A stretch of DNA of 64,000 nt from Gemmatimonas sp. Lineage in GTDB: Bacteria; Gemmatimonadota; Gemmatimonadetes; Gemmatimonadales; Gemmatimonadaceae. Position 1 is the stretch's first letter; every line of letters starts with the position of its first letter. The translations under genes and the position numbers were made by a program. This document shows positions 44,473 through 53,206 of the stretch, piece by piece. The notes beneath the pieces were generated by a model. It did no database searches. It was not told the DNA's origin and saw only the letters and a list, made by a program, of their open reading frames with translations. The stretch lies in NCBI RefSeq assembly GCF_027531815.1, contig NZ_JAPZSK010000002.1, positions 248,001 to 312,000 on the forward strand. The letters run 5' to 3'.

Positions 44473-44603
44473 CGGGCAGCAGGGGCCCGGTTGCCGCCGG
44501 CGGCGGCCGGCAGCGCGGCGCGACGCTCAACGCGGGGCGGAATCGGGCGTAGCTTATCTGTGTCCGGCGCACTGGCCGGACCCTCCCTCAACCGCCTCTC
44601 CGC

Positions 44604-47600
44604 ATGATTCGCCGCCCCGCCCCGGTTCTCTTCGCCCTGCTTGGCGTGGCCCCGGCTCTCGCCGGTGCACAGCCGGCCAAGCCGGCGTCGCGCCCCGCCG
44701 CCGCCAGCGCTCGCGCTGCGGTTGCCCCCAAGGCCCCCTTCATGGCGTCGGTCGATCCGGCGCTCTTCCGTGGCATGCAGTATCGCCTCGTGGGGCATTC
44801 CCGCGGTGGCCGCGTCACCACGGTCGCCGGCGTGCCGTCGCAACCCAAGACGTTCTACATGGGGGTGGCCAGCGGGGGACTCTGGCGCACCACCAACGGC
44901 GGCGAGAGCTGGGAGCCCATCACCGACGGCAAGGTACCGGTCGGGTCCATGGGCTCCGTGGTGGTGGCGGACAGCGACCCCAAGGTGATCTGGCTGGGCA
45001 CCGGCTCCGACGGCGTGCGCTCCAACGTGTCCACGGGGCGCGGCGTGTATCGCTCCACCGATGCCGGCGCCACCTGGGAGTTCAAGGGCCTCTACAACGC
45101 CGGCCAGATCGGTGCGGTGCGCGTGCACCCCACCAACCCCGACGTGGCGTGGGTGGCGGCCTACGGCGACATCTTCAAGCCCAACACCGAGCGCGGCATC
45201 TTCAAGACCACCGACGGCGGGAAGTCGTGGAAGAAGACGCTGTACGTGAGCGACAGCACCGGCGCCATGGATGTCGAGCTGCAGCCCGGCAACCCCGATG
45301 TGCTGTTCGCGTGGATGAACCGCATCGAGCGCAAGCCGTGGAGCATCATCTCCGGTTCGCGCGAAGGGGGCTTCTACAAGAGCACCGACGGCGGCGACAC
45401 GTGGAAGCGCATCCAGACCACCGGCCTGCCCAATCAGCTCATCGGCAAGGGCAACGTGGCGGTGACGGCGGCCAACCCCAACCGGCTGTATGCGCTGGTC
45501 GAGGCGTTGCCCGGCGGTGGCCTCTACCGCAGTGACGATGCCGGCGAGAACTGGCAGCTGGTGAACAGCACGCCGGGGCTCATCACGCGTCCCTTCTACT
45601 ATACCTCGCTCGGGGCCGACCCGACCAATGCCGACGTGGTGTACGGCGGTGCCGAGACCTTCTACAAGAGCACCGACGGCGGCAAGACGGTCACGCCGTT
45701 CCGCACGCCGCACGGTGACAATCACGACATCTGGATCAACCCGAAGGACGGCAACACGATGGTGCAGTCGAATGATGGCGGCGCCAACGTGTCGTTCGAC
45801 GGCGGCAAGACATGGAGCTCGCAGGATATCCAGCCTACGGCCGAGTTCTACGGCGTCTGGCTCGACAATGCGTTCCCGTACAACCTGTACATGGCGCAGC
45901 AGGACAACAGCACGTACATCGTGCCGAGCCTCAACAACCCCTTCAACATGGGCGCCGTGCGCGTGGGCCCCGGGTGCGAAACAGGGCCTATCATTCCGCA
46001 TCCGTCCGACGAGAACATCATCCACGGCAACTGCAAGGGGCAGTACGCCGTGATGAACGTGAAGGCCGGCGTCACCAAGAACTACTGGATCGGCGCGCAG
46101 TCGCTCTATGGCAATGACGGCGGCGATCTCATCTTCCGCATGCAGCGCACGACGCCAATGGCGACGTCGCCGCACGATCCCAAGGTCATCTACTACGGGT
46201 CGCAGTATCTGCACCGGTCGCGCAACAACGGGGCGAACTGGGAGAAGATTTCGCCCGACCTCACCGCCTTCCCCAAGTGCTGCCAGGGGGGCAGCGGCGA
46301 ACCGATCACGCGCGACGTCACCGGTGAGGAGTTCTACAGCACGTTGTACGCGATCGCCGAGTCGCCGCTGGAGAAGGGCGTGATCTGGACCGGCTCCAAC
46401 GACGGCCCGTTTTCCGTCACGCGCGACGACGGCAAGAGCTGGACGCGCGTCACGCCCAAGGGGCTTGGTGAGGGTGGGCGCGTGGCGTGGATCGATGCGT
46501 CGCCGCATCGCAAGGGCTCCGCCTACTTCGCCACGTACCGCTATCTGCTGGGCGACTACAAGCCGTACATCTACCTCACCAACGACTACGGCAAGACCTG
46601 GACGCTGCTCACCGACGGCACCAACGGCATTGCCGCCGACGTGCCGGTGCGCGTGGTGCGCGAGGATCCGGTGCGTGAAGGGTTGCTGTACGCGGGCACC
46701 GAGTTCGGCCTGTACATCTCGTTCGACAACGGCGGGCACTGGCAGCCGTTCAACCTCAACATGCCGATCATCCCGATCAACGACATCCGCGTGCACCGCG
46801 GGGATCTCGTGATCGCCACGCAGGGGCGTGCGGCGTGGATTCTCGACAACATCGCGCCGCTGCAGCAGCTGGGCCCCACCACGACCAGCGCCTCGTACAC
46901 CGTGTTCCGTCCCCGCGACGGCTATCGCACCACGACGGGGCAGTCGATCCTTGGCCCCACCATCGACTACTACCTGCCCACGGCGCCCGCCGATACGGTG
47001 CGCATCGAGATCGTGGACGCGGCAGGCAAGGTGGTGAACAGCTTCAAGAGCGGCGTGGCGCCGGTGCAGCCGCCGCGGCGGCGCGGCGGCGAAGACGACG
47101 ATCCCGACGAATCCATGATGGCGGGGCGTGGCGGCCGCGCCCCCGCCATGACGGCCGGACCGACGATGAACCTCGTGACGAAGAACGCGGGGCTCAACCG
47201 GTTCGTGTGGAACGTGCAGCACCAGAACGGGCTCGGCGCCCCGCCGGGGCAATACACCGCCCGTATCACCGTGGGCAATGACACCCAGTCGGTGCCGCTG
47301 CGCGTGCGCATCGATCCGCGACTGGCGGCCGACGGTACCACCGAAGCCGACCTGCAGGCGCAGTTTGCGCACAACGTGAAGCTGCGCGACATGGTGGCGG
47401 ACGTGAATGCGCTGCTGGCCCGTGTGCGCGCCGCGGAGACCCGCTACAAGGGGGCCACCGGCGCCGCGGCCGACACGGCCAAGCAGGTCAAGGAGGTGAG
47501 CGAGACGCTCAACACCCAGCCCATCCGCTACGGCAAGCCCGGCCTGCAGGCGCATATCACGTATCTCGCCGGCATGACGGCGCGGGCCGATCAGAAGGTC

Positions 47601-47699
47601 GGTCAGGATGCCATCGATCGGTACGCGTTCCTGCGCAAGGAACTGGAAGCGGCCAAGGCCAAGCTGGACCGTGCCATCGGTCCGCAGCGCCGCATGTAG
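44604..47699 (+). CDS. exported BNR/VPS10-like beta-propeller protein (first copy)
   Basis: 1031 residues with a signal peptide (VLFALLGVAPALAGA). At least six Asp-box repeats of the S/T-x-D-x-G-x-S/T-W type: TTNGGESW, STDAGATW, TTDGGKSW, STDGGDTW, SDDAGENW, STDGGKTV. They form the sialidase-like or sortilin-like (VPS10) ten-bladed propeller (~50-760). A C-terminal region with a beta-sandwich (FVWNVQHQNGLGAPPGQYTA) and helices follows. From memory, these large proteins are common in Gemmatimonadota and Acidobacteriota and are usually named glycosyl hydrolases, but no catalytic residues can be assigned. A short hairpin (44563-44580) lies 23 bases before the ATG. Related to the protein at 56782-60039. 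Confidence 0.88.
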   Translation: MIRRPAPVLFALLGVAPALAGAQPAKPASRPAAASARAAVAPKAPFMASVDPALFRGMQYRLVGHSRGGRVTTVAGVPSQPKTFYMGVASGGLWRTTNGGESWEPITDGKVPVGSMGSVVVADSDPKVIWLGTGSDGVRSNVSTGRGVYRSTDAGATWEFKGLYNAGQIGAVRVHPTNPDVAWVAAYGDIFKPNTERGIFKTTDGGKSWKKTLYVSDSTGAMDVELQPGNPDVLFAWMNRIERKPWSIISGSREGGFYKSTDGGDTWKRIQTTGLPNQLIGKGNVAVTAANPNRLYALVEALPGGGLYRSDDAGENWQLVNSTPGLITRPFYYTSLGADPTNADVVYGGAETFYKSTDGGKTVTPFRTPHGDNHDIWINPKDGNTMVQSNDGGANVSFDGGKTWSSQDIQPTAEFYGVWLDNAFPYNLYMAQQDNSTYIVPSLNNPFNMGAVRVGPGCETGPIIPHPSDENIIHGNCKGQYAVMNVKAGVTKNYWIGAQSLYGNDGGDLIFRMQRTTPMATSPHDPKVIYYGSQYLHRSRNNGANWEKISPDLTAFPKCCQGGSGEPITRDVTGEEFYSTLYAIAESPLEKGVIWTGSNDGPFSVTRDDGKSWTRVTPKGLGEGGRVAWIDASPHRKGSAYFATYRYLLGDYKPYIYLTNDYGKTWTLLTDGTNGIAADVPVRVVREDPVREGLLYAGTEFGLYISFDNGGHWQPFNLNMPIIPINDIRVHRGDLVIATQGRAAWILDNIAPLQQLGPTTTSASYTVFRPRDGYRTTTGQSILGPTIDYYLPTAPADTVRIEIVDAAGKVVNSFKSGVAPVQPPRRRGGEDDDPDESMMAGRGGRAPAMTAGPTMNLVTKNAGLNRFVWNVQHQNGLGAPPGQYTARITVGNDTQSVPLRVRIDPRLAADGTTEADLQAQFAHNVKLRDMVADVNALLARVRAAETRYKGATGAAADTAKQVKEVSETLNTQPIRYGKPGLQAHITYLAGMTARADQKVGQDAIDRYAFLRKELEAAKAKLDRAIGPQRRM

Positions 47700-47715
47700 G
47701 ACAACGGACCATCAC

Positions 47716-48165
47716 ATGTTCGATGCCCTTCGACGGTTGGTGAGCGACAGCGTCCCCGGAACCCCGGGGGCGCATTCGCGGGTGTACCCGCACGATGTGC
47801 GCATTGCCGCCTGCGCCCTGCTGGTGGAGCTCTCGTGCGCCGACGGCACCTTCAGCGATGCCGAGCAGCATCGCATCATGGAAAGCCTGCAGCGGCACTT
47901 CGGGGTCGACGAGGCGGGAGCGCGGGAACTGCTCGCGGAGGCGGCCTCGGCCAACCGGGACGCCGTCGACCACTTCGTCTTCACCCGTCAGGTGGTCAAG
48001 GAGTACAGTCTGGCCCAGCGTATCGTGCTGGCGGAGCTCATGTGGCAGGTGGTGCTGGCCGACGGGCACTTCGACGACCAGGAGGCCTACCTCATTCGCA
48101 AGCTGGCCAACCTGCTGGAGTTGGAACCGGCCTTCCTGTCGCAGGCCCGGCGGTCGGCCGAGTAG
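47716..48165 (+). CDS. TerB-family protein
   Basis: 149 residues. All-helical TerB-like fold with the two related acidic metal-loop motifs typical of the family: CADGTFSDAEQHRIM (~55-69) and LADGHFDDQEAYLIRKLA (~117-134). An N-terminal stretch, MFDALRRLVSDS, precedes the domain. The family is named for tellurite resistance but many members, like this single-domain one, have no known role; calcium or other metal binding is plausible. It begins 16 bases after the upstream BNR protein stop, so probably co-transcribed. Confidence 0.82.
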   Translation: MFDALRRLVSDSVPGTPGAHSRVYPHDVRIAACALLVELSCADGTFSDAEQHRIMESLQRHFGVDEAGARELLAEAASANRDAVDHFVFTRQVVKEYSLAQRIVLAELMWQVVLADGHFDDQEAYLIRKLANLLELEPAFLSQARRSAE

Positions 48166-48265
48166 CGGGGGGGCGGGGAACAACCCGCTGGGGGGTGGTG
48201 ATAACATTCAGGCGGCGTCCGGTGGGCGCCGCCTGATGTCTTTCCTCTACCTCACCATTCCTGCC

Positions 48266-48838
48266 ATGACGATCTCTCGCTCGCTGGTCCGCGGTGCCTT
48301 TGCGCTCGCTGCTGTTTCGGTGTTCTCCGTGTCGGCCTCCGCGCAGGGGGGCATGCAGATGGGCGGTGGCCGCGGTCAGGCCCCCGCGTCACCGCGTGAC
48401 TCGCTCACGGCCAGCGTCTCGGGCGCCGAGATCAAGGTGAACTACGGCCGCCCGTCGAAGCGTGGCCGCGTGATCTTCAACGGCCTGAACGACATGAAGT
48501 GGGGCATGGTGTGGCGCACGGGCGCCAATGAAGCCACGCACTTCACCACCAGCAAGGCGCTCGACTTCGGCGGCAAGTCCGTGCCGGCCGGTACCTACAC
48601 GCTGTTCACGCAGCTCGAAGCGAACGGCAAGTGGGAGCTCATCGTGAACAAGCAGACCAAGCAGTGGGGCACCGCGTACGACAAGGCGCAGGACCTCGTG
48701 CGCATCCCCATGACGGTCACCGACAAGAACGCGGTCGTGGAGAAGATGGAGATCCAGGTGAAGCCCGCCGGCAAGGGCGGGGAGATCATCGTGATGTGGG
48801 ACACCTACAAGGCGGTGGCGGGCTTCACGGTGAAGTGA
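48266..48838 (+). CDS. DUF2911 exported protein
   Basis: 190 residues with a Sec signal peptide (cleavage near SASAQ). Family features of DUF2911: ASPRDSLTASVSGAEIKVNYGRPSKRGR (in parts), MVWRTGANEATHFTT, SVPAGTYTLFTQ and WGTAYDKAQDLVRIPM. A small beta-sandwich is expected. Function is unknown; in this family the 'VxYGRPxxxGR' and 'WRTGANEAT' motifs are almost invariant. ATG at 48266 chosen because it starts directly at the signal peptide; an ATG at 48236 would add ten residues. Ends before a strong two-way terminator. Confidence 0.9.
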   Translation: MTISRSLVRGAFALAAVSVFSVSASAQGGMQMGGGRGQAPASPRDSLTASVSGAEIKVNYGRPSKRGRVIFNGLNDMKWGMVWRTGANEATHFTTSKALDFGGKSVPAGTYTLFTQLEANGKWELIVNKQTKQWGTAYDKAQDLVRIPMTVTDKNAVVEKMEIQVKPAGKGGEIIVMWDTYKAVAGFTVK

Positions 48839-48864
48839 GTCGGTCACAACCCGACTGTCACGAT

Positions 48865-48910
48865 CCAAATGCAAAACCCGGAACTTCGCAGTTCCGGGTT
48901 TTGCATTTGG
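48865..48910. terminator. two-way terminator after DUF2911
   Basis: Perfect 21-bp stem (48865-48885 with 48890-48910), 4-base loop, with AAAA on one arm and TTTT on the other. It lies between a rightward and a leftward gene. Shares AACCCGGAACT with the ffh terminator. Confidence 0.85.
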
Positions 48911-48933
48911 GGACGGGCGCTGAGGGGAACCGC

Positions 48934-50673
48934 TCAGTGATGCCCCGCAGCCCCCGCATCGCGATCACGCGGATCCGCGGCGCCTAGGCGCGCCCCAGTG
49001 CGCGGATCGATGGCAATGGAATGCGCCGTCCCCTGCTGGCTGCCGATGCGCACGAGGTGGCCCTTGGCTCGCAACGCGTCGAGGGTGGAGGCGGGGAATC
49101 CGTCACGCTCCACGCTGATGGCGTTGGGCAGCCACTGATGATGCAGGCGCGGCGCGTTCACCGCCTGCTGGATGGGCATGTCGAACGCCACGACGTTGAG
49201 CACGACCTGCATGACCGTATTGATGATCGTGCGCCCGCCCGGACTGCCCACGACCGCCACGAGCTTGCCATTCTTCGCGACAATGGTGGGGGTCATGCTC
49301 GACAGCATGCGCTTGCCCGGCTGGGCCACGTTGGGGGCGGTGCCGATCAGACCGGTGCTGTCGGTGAGTCCCGGCTTGCCGTTGAAGTCCCCCATTTCGT
49401 TGTTGAGCAGGAACCCCGCGCCCTCCACGACCGCGCCCAGGCCGTAGCCGGCTTCGAGCGTGTAGGTCACCGACACCGCCACGCCGTCCTTGTCCACCAC
49501 GGAGTAGTGGGTGGTTTCGTCGCTTTCGTATCCCTGGTTCACGTCGGCCGGTGACGACGGCGAGGCCTTCGTCAGGTCGATGCCTGCCCGCAGGGTGTTC
49601 GCGTAGGCCTTGCTGGTGAGTCGCTCCACGGGGGGCTTGGTGAAATCCGGATCGCCCAGGTGGACCGCACGGTCGCGATACGCGCGCCGCATGCTCTCGG
49701 CGAGCAGGTGGACATACTGCGGCGAGTTGTGTCCCGCAGTCTTGAGGTCGAAGCCCTCGAGGATGTTCAGCATCTCCACCATGGCCACCCCACCGCTGCT
49801 TGGCGGAGGCATGGTGATGATGTCGTGGCCCATGAACGTCCCGCGAACGGGGGCCCGCTCCCGCGCCTCGTAGGCGGCGAGGTCCTGCTCGGAAATCAGC
49901 CCGCCGTACTTCTTCATTTCGGCCACGATGAGGTGCGCCGTCGTGCCCTTGTAGAAACCATCGCGCCGCAGGTCGCGAATGCGCCCCAGGGTATTGCCCA
50001 AATCAGACAGCCGCATGCGGTCGCCGGCGGCGTACGGCTTGCCGTCGCGATAATAGGCAGCGATGGTGGCGGGGTAGGCGCTCAGTCGCTCCTGCAGCCG
50101 CGCATTGCCCAGTGATGCGGCCAGGCCAACAGGAACGACGAAGCCGGTGTCGGCCAGGCGTGCGGCGGGATCGACGAGCTTCGACCAGCTCACCTTGCCG
50201 TACTTCTGATGCGCGAGATCGAAGCCCGCCACGGTGCCCGGCACGCCAACGGCCTTGTGCGAGCCGTGGTGAATGCGGGAGGAATAGACGCCGGTGCTGT
50301 CGGTGAACATGGTGGGAGTCGCCGCCGCCGGCGCCCGCTCGCGAAAGTCGATGGTGGTCGCGCGTCCGTCAGGGAAGCGAATGACCATGAACCCCCCACC
50401 GCCAATGTTGCCGGCCGTGGGGTAGGTCACGGCGAGGGCGAAACCGGTGGCGATGGCCGCATCCACAGCGTTCCCGCCGTTGGCCAACACCTCGCGCCCC
50501 ACCTGACTGGCAATGGCGCTGGCCGACACGACCATGCCTTTGGCCCCCTCGGCGGGTGCGGCGGGCTTGGGCGCGCTCTGGGCCCGTGCTGGGGGGGCAA
50601 GGAGCCCGGGAGCAAACAACGCAACGACGGCGGCGCTGCGGAGCGCGCGCGAGAGGCAGGGGATGACGGACAT
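48934..50673 (-). CDS. ggt: gamma-glutamyltransferase
   Basis: Periplasmic enzyme that cleaves or transfers gamma-glutamyl groups (glutathione and conjugates). 579 residues with a signal peptide (LLAPPARA). The proenzyme self-cleaves ahead of Thr387 (ETTHYSVVD), the nucleophile of the small subunit. Other family motifs: ANGGNAVDAAIATGFAL, GGGGFMVIRF, FRERAP (substrate carboxylate Arg), PPPSSGGVAMVEMLNIL, and SSMTPTIVAKNGKL with GSPGGRTIINTV (oxyanion glycines). ATG at 50673. Divergent from the rpsP operon across 276 bases. Confidence 0.95.
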   Translation of the reverse strand: MSVIPCLSRALRSAAVVALFAPGLLAPPARAQSAPKPAAPAEGAKGMVVSASAIASQVGREVLANGGNAVDAAIATGFALAVTYPTAGNIGGGGFMVIRFPDGRATTIDFRERAPAAATPTMFTDSTGVYSSRIHHGSHKAVGVPGTVAGFDLAHQKYGKVSWSKLVDPAARLADTGFVVPVGLAASLGNARLQERLSAYPATIAAYYRDGKPYAAGDRMRLSDLGNTLGRIRDLRRDGFYKGTTAHLIVAEMKKYGGLISEQDLAAYEARERAPVRGTFMGHDIITMPPPSSGGVAMVEMLNILEGFDLKTAGHNSPQYVHLLAESMRRAYRDRAVHLGDPDFTKPPVERLTSKAYANTLRAGIDLTKASPSSPADVNQGYESDETTHYSVVDKDGVAVSVTYTLEAGYGLGAVVEGAGFLLNNEMGDFNGKPGLTDSTGLIGTAPNVAQPGKRMLSSMTPTIVAKNGKLVAVVGSPGGRTIINTVMQVVLNVVAFDMPIQQAVNAPRLHHQWLPNAISVERDGFPASTLDALRAKGHLVRIGSQQGTAHSIAIDPRTGARLGAADPRDRDAGAAGHH

Positions 50674-50804
50674 GGGGCGGGGCAGGTGGCCACAGGAGGG
50701 AGCAACGGTATGCACAGACTACGTTGGGGGCCCCCGCTCTGCTGCCGGACCGCCTCGGTTTCCGCGGGCGGGGCGCCCCTGCGCCCACGGGCTGGCTGGC
50801 CGGG

Positions 50805-50919
50805 TTGAATACCGCTCCGTCAACCGGTTATATTGCTAGGCTACCCGGGTTTTTTTCCCGGGACGGGTGCACGCCGGAAACGCCGGTGATGCGAGGAGCC
50901 CGGAGCAACGTCACGTTGC
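50805..50919 (+). promoter_or_regulatory. promoter and structured leader of the rpsP operon
   Basis: A sigma-70-like promoter: TTGAAT (50805-50810), 18 bases, TATATT (50829-50834). The leader RNA then has a CCCGGG-T7-CCCGGG hairpin (50844-50862) and a perfect 6-bp hairpin GCAACG/CGTTGC (50905-50919), ending 30 bases before the rpsP ATG. In a genome this GC-rich the promoter match stands out. Confidence 0.55.
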
Positions 50920-50949
50920 CCAGTTGCACACACTGCCTGAGAGATTCGC

Positions 50950-51264
50950 ATGGCCGTCAAGATCCGTCTCCGCCGTGAAGGCCGGAAGAAGACCCCGATG
51001 TACCGCATCGTCGTTGCCGATTCGCAGAGCCCGCGCGACGGTCGCTTCATTGAAATTCTCGGGCAGTACCAGCCGCGTGGTGGCGAGAACGCCATCAACC
51101 TCGACACCGAGCGCGTGAACTACTGGCTCAACGTGGGCGCGCAGCCTACCGACACGGTGCGCTCGCTCATTCGTCGCGCCGGTATCCTCAAGGCGCGCCA
51201 CGAAGCCCGGCTTGCCGCCAAGCTGCAGTCGGCCGCCGTGGCCCTGCCTTCCGGCGAGGCCTGA
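50950..51264 (+). CDS. rpsP: 30S ribosomal protein S16
   Basis: 104 residues. Family N-terminus [20 protein letters not shown], then [20 protein letters not shown] and [21 protein letters not shown], diagnostic for S16. First gene of the rpsP-rimM-trmD operon. Binds 16S rRNA early in small-subunit assembly. The C-terminus is a short helical Ala-rich tail (~15 residues). The rimM frame begins within a few bases of its stop. Confidence 0.97.
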   Translation: MAVKIRLRREGRKKTPMYRIVVADSQSPRDGRFIEILGQYQPRGGENAINLDTERVNYWLNVGAQPTDTVRSLIRRAGILKARHEARLAAKLQSAAVALPSGEA

Positions 51265-51265
51265 G

Positions 51266-51796
51266 CTGGCCGAGTACATCGTCGTCGGTCGGGTCCGCCG
51301 CGCGCATGGTGTGCGCGGCGCCTGGGCCGTCGAATCGCTGAGCGGTGCGCCGGACGTGATGCTCGCGTCCGGCGCGTTGCTTTTCGCGGGCGATCGGGAG
51401 GGCAATCTCGCCCCCGATGCGGCGGCGCAGCCGCTCCACGTGGAGGATGGCCGCCCCATGAACAAGGAGTGGCTCGTGCGCGTCACGGAAGTGACCGATC
51501 GCGACATCGCCGACAGTTGGCGAGGGCGGTACCTCCTGGCAGACGCCGCCACGCTCCCCGAGGCCGACGACGACGAGATCTACGTGGGCGATCTGATCGG
51601 CATGCGGGTGGAGGTGGAGGGGCGCGGACTGGTGGGACATGTGCGCGACGTCTACGACGCCCCCCAGGGCTACATTCTCGAAGTCGAGACGGCGACCGGC
51701 CGTCCGCTGGTGCCGTGGAACGACGATCTGGTGCTGTCCGTCGATGAGAGCGCCGGCACCATCGTGTTCGCGCCGCTCGACGGCCTCTTCGACTGA
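51266..51796 (+). CDS. rimM: ribosome maturation factor RimM
   Basis: Assists 30S maturation and binds S19. About 176 residues with AEYIVVGRVRRAHGVRGAW at the N-terminus and a PRC-barrel-like C-terminal domain (EIYVGDLIGMRVEVEGRG; LVPWNDDLVLSVDE). No in-frame ATG or GTG lies near the family start. The only canonical-type option is a TTG at 51212, 53 bases inside rpsP. A CTG at 51266, 1 base after the rpsP stop and 6 bases after GGCGAGG, gives exactly the family N-terminus and is preferred here. RimM identity is secure; the start is not. Confidence 0.9.
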   Translation: MAEYIVVGRVRRAHGVRGAWAVESLSGAPDVMLASGALLFAGDREGNLAPDAAAQPLHVEDGRPMNKEWLVRVTEVTDRDIADSWRGRYLLADAATLPEADDDEIYVGDLIGMRVEVEGRGLVGHVRDVYDAPQGYILEVETATGRPLVPWNDDLVLSVDESAGTIVFAPLDGLFD

Positions 51797-51810
51797 GCGC
51801 ACTGCCTGCG

Positions 51811-52623
51811 ATGCTGCGCATCAACATCGTCACGATCTTCCCGGAGTTCTTCGCGGGACCGCTGGCGCTCAGCATCCCGGCCAAGGCCGCCGCAGCGGGC
51901 GGCGTGACGTACCAGCTGGTGAACCTGCGGGACTTCACCCACGATCGGCATCGCACCGTGGATGACTATCCCTTTGGTGGAGGGCCCGGCATGGTCATGA
52001 AGCCGGGGCCGTTCTTCGAGGCGGTGGAATCCCTCGGCGCCACGGCGCCCATCGTCCTGCTCTCTCCGCGGGGCCGCCGCTTCACCCATGCCGATGCCAT
52101 GCGCTTCGCCGCGGGGCAGGAGCTCACCCTGCTGTGCGGGCACTACAAGGACATCGATGAACGCGTGGCCGCGCACCTGGCCACCGAAGAACTCAGTCTC
52201 GGTGATTTTGTCCTCAGCGGGGGCGAGCCGGCGGCACTGGCCATCGTGGACGCCACGGTGCGCCTGCTCCCCGGCGCCATGAGCGACCTGGAGAGTGCAC
52301 GGACCGACTCGTTCTTCGATCGCGGCATCAGTGCGCCCAGCTACACCCGGCCGGCAGAGTATCGGGGCCAGTCGGTGCCGGAGGTGTTGCTGGGGGGCGA
52401 CCACGCGCGGGTTGCCGCGTGGCGTGACGCGGAGAGCCTGCGTCGTACGCGGGAGGCGGAAGCGCGCGATGGCGCCGCGTGGGCCGCCCGCGCCCGTGAC
52501 ATCGCGGCCCGCGACGCCCGCCTGGCCGAAGCGGAGCGGCTGGCCGCCGAGAAGGCGGCCCGGAAGGCGCGCGCCAGGGCGGCGCGGGCGCGAGCCCGGA
52601 CACGAAACGAGGACGCCTCGTGA
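51811..52623 (+). CDS. trmD: tRNA (guanine-N1-)-methyltransferase TrmD
   Basis: Makes m1G37 in tRNAs ending position 36 with G, essential for frame maintenance. 270 residues. SPOUT fold with INIVTIFPEFF, DDYPFGGGPGMVMKPGP, LLCGHYKDIDERV, LGDFVLSGGEPAAL, and SYTRPAEYRGQSVPEVLLGGDH (in parts). After the usual end the chain continues with ~45 residues of Ala/Arg/Glu-rich helix (ARDIAARDARLAEAERLAAE), likely a basic coiled helix not found in E. coli TrmD. The stop overlaps the GTG of the following gene. Confidence 0.96.
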   Translation: MLRINIVTIFPEFFAGPLALSIPAKAAAAGGVTYQLVNLRDFTHDRHRTVDDYPFGGGPGMVMKPGPFFEAVESLGATAPIVLLSPRGRRFTHADAMRFAAGQELTLLCGHYKDIDERVAAHLATEELSLGDFVLSGGEPAALAIVDATVRLLPGAMSDLESARTDSFFDRGISAPSYTRPAEYRGQSVPEVLLGGDHARVAAWRDAESLRRTREAEARDGAAWAARARDIAARDARLAEAERLAAEKAARKARARAARARARTRNEDAS

Positions 52624-53108
52624 GCGTCCGCATCATCGTCACCGGCGGCACCTTCGACAAGGAATACGACGAGCTGACCGGCACGTTGCACTTCGAGCAG
52701 ACACACCTGCCCGAAATGCTGCAGCGCGGGCGGTGCATGCTCGACGTGCAGGTCGATGTGCTCATGATGATCGACAGCCTCGAGATGAAGGAAACGCATC
52801 GGCAGCGCATCGTGCAGGCCTGCCGCGATGCGCACGAGTCACGCCTGCTCATCACGCACGGCACCGACACCATGGTCGAAACGGCGCAATACCTCGCCGC
52901 TGCCGCGTTGCCCAAGACCATCGTGCTCACGGGAGCGATGGTCCCGTATGCGTTCGGCAGCTCCGACGGACTGTTCAACCTCGGGAGCGCCCTCAGCTTC
53001 GTGCAGTGTCTGCCCGCTGGGGTGTACGTGGCCATGAACGGCCGCTACTTCACCGCGGACAACGTGGAGAAGAACCGCAACGTGGGCGTGTTCGAGGAAC
53101 GGCGCTGA
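52620..53108 (+). CDS. single-domain asparaginase-like protein
   Basis: 162 residues from a GTG overlapping the trmD stop (GTGA). It matches only the N-terminal half of type I/II asparaginases. The nucleophile region is IIVTGGTFDKEYDE (Thr near residue 11), followed by LLITHGTDTMVETAQYLAAA (second catalytic Thr and Asp) and VLTGAMVPYAFGSSDGLFNL. Full enzymes have ~330 residues. Such short forms occur in several phyla; whether they hydrolyse asparagine is not known to me. It takes the place where rplS normally follows trmD. Convergent with the CocE-type gene. Confidence 0.85.
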   Translation: MSVRIIVTGGTFDKEYDELTGTLHFEQTHLPEMLQRGRCMLDVQVDVLMMIDSLEMKETHRQRIVQACRDAHESRLLITHGTDTMVETAQYLAAAALPKTIVLTGAMVPYAFGSSDGLFNLGSALSFVQCLPAGVYVAMNGRYFTADNVEKNRNVGVFEERR

Positions 53109-53206
53109 CCCGTACGCGGGACGCGACAGTGGTCCGTTGAACGAGCAGGTCGGCGCTGCCCCAAACGATCTGGAGCCGCGCCGTGTGCCTGTCGTGGGGA
53201 GACCGC

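Noticed and set aside
44361-47555. 1064-codon leftward open frame opposite the first BNR protein
   Set aside because: Same pattern of antisense shadow composition; the sense strand has clear Asp-box repeats. The equivalent antisense frame at 57610-60069 was rejected for the same reason.
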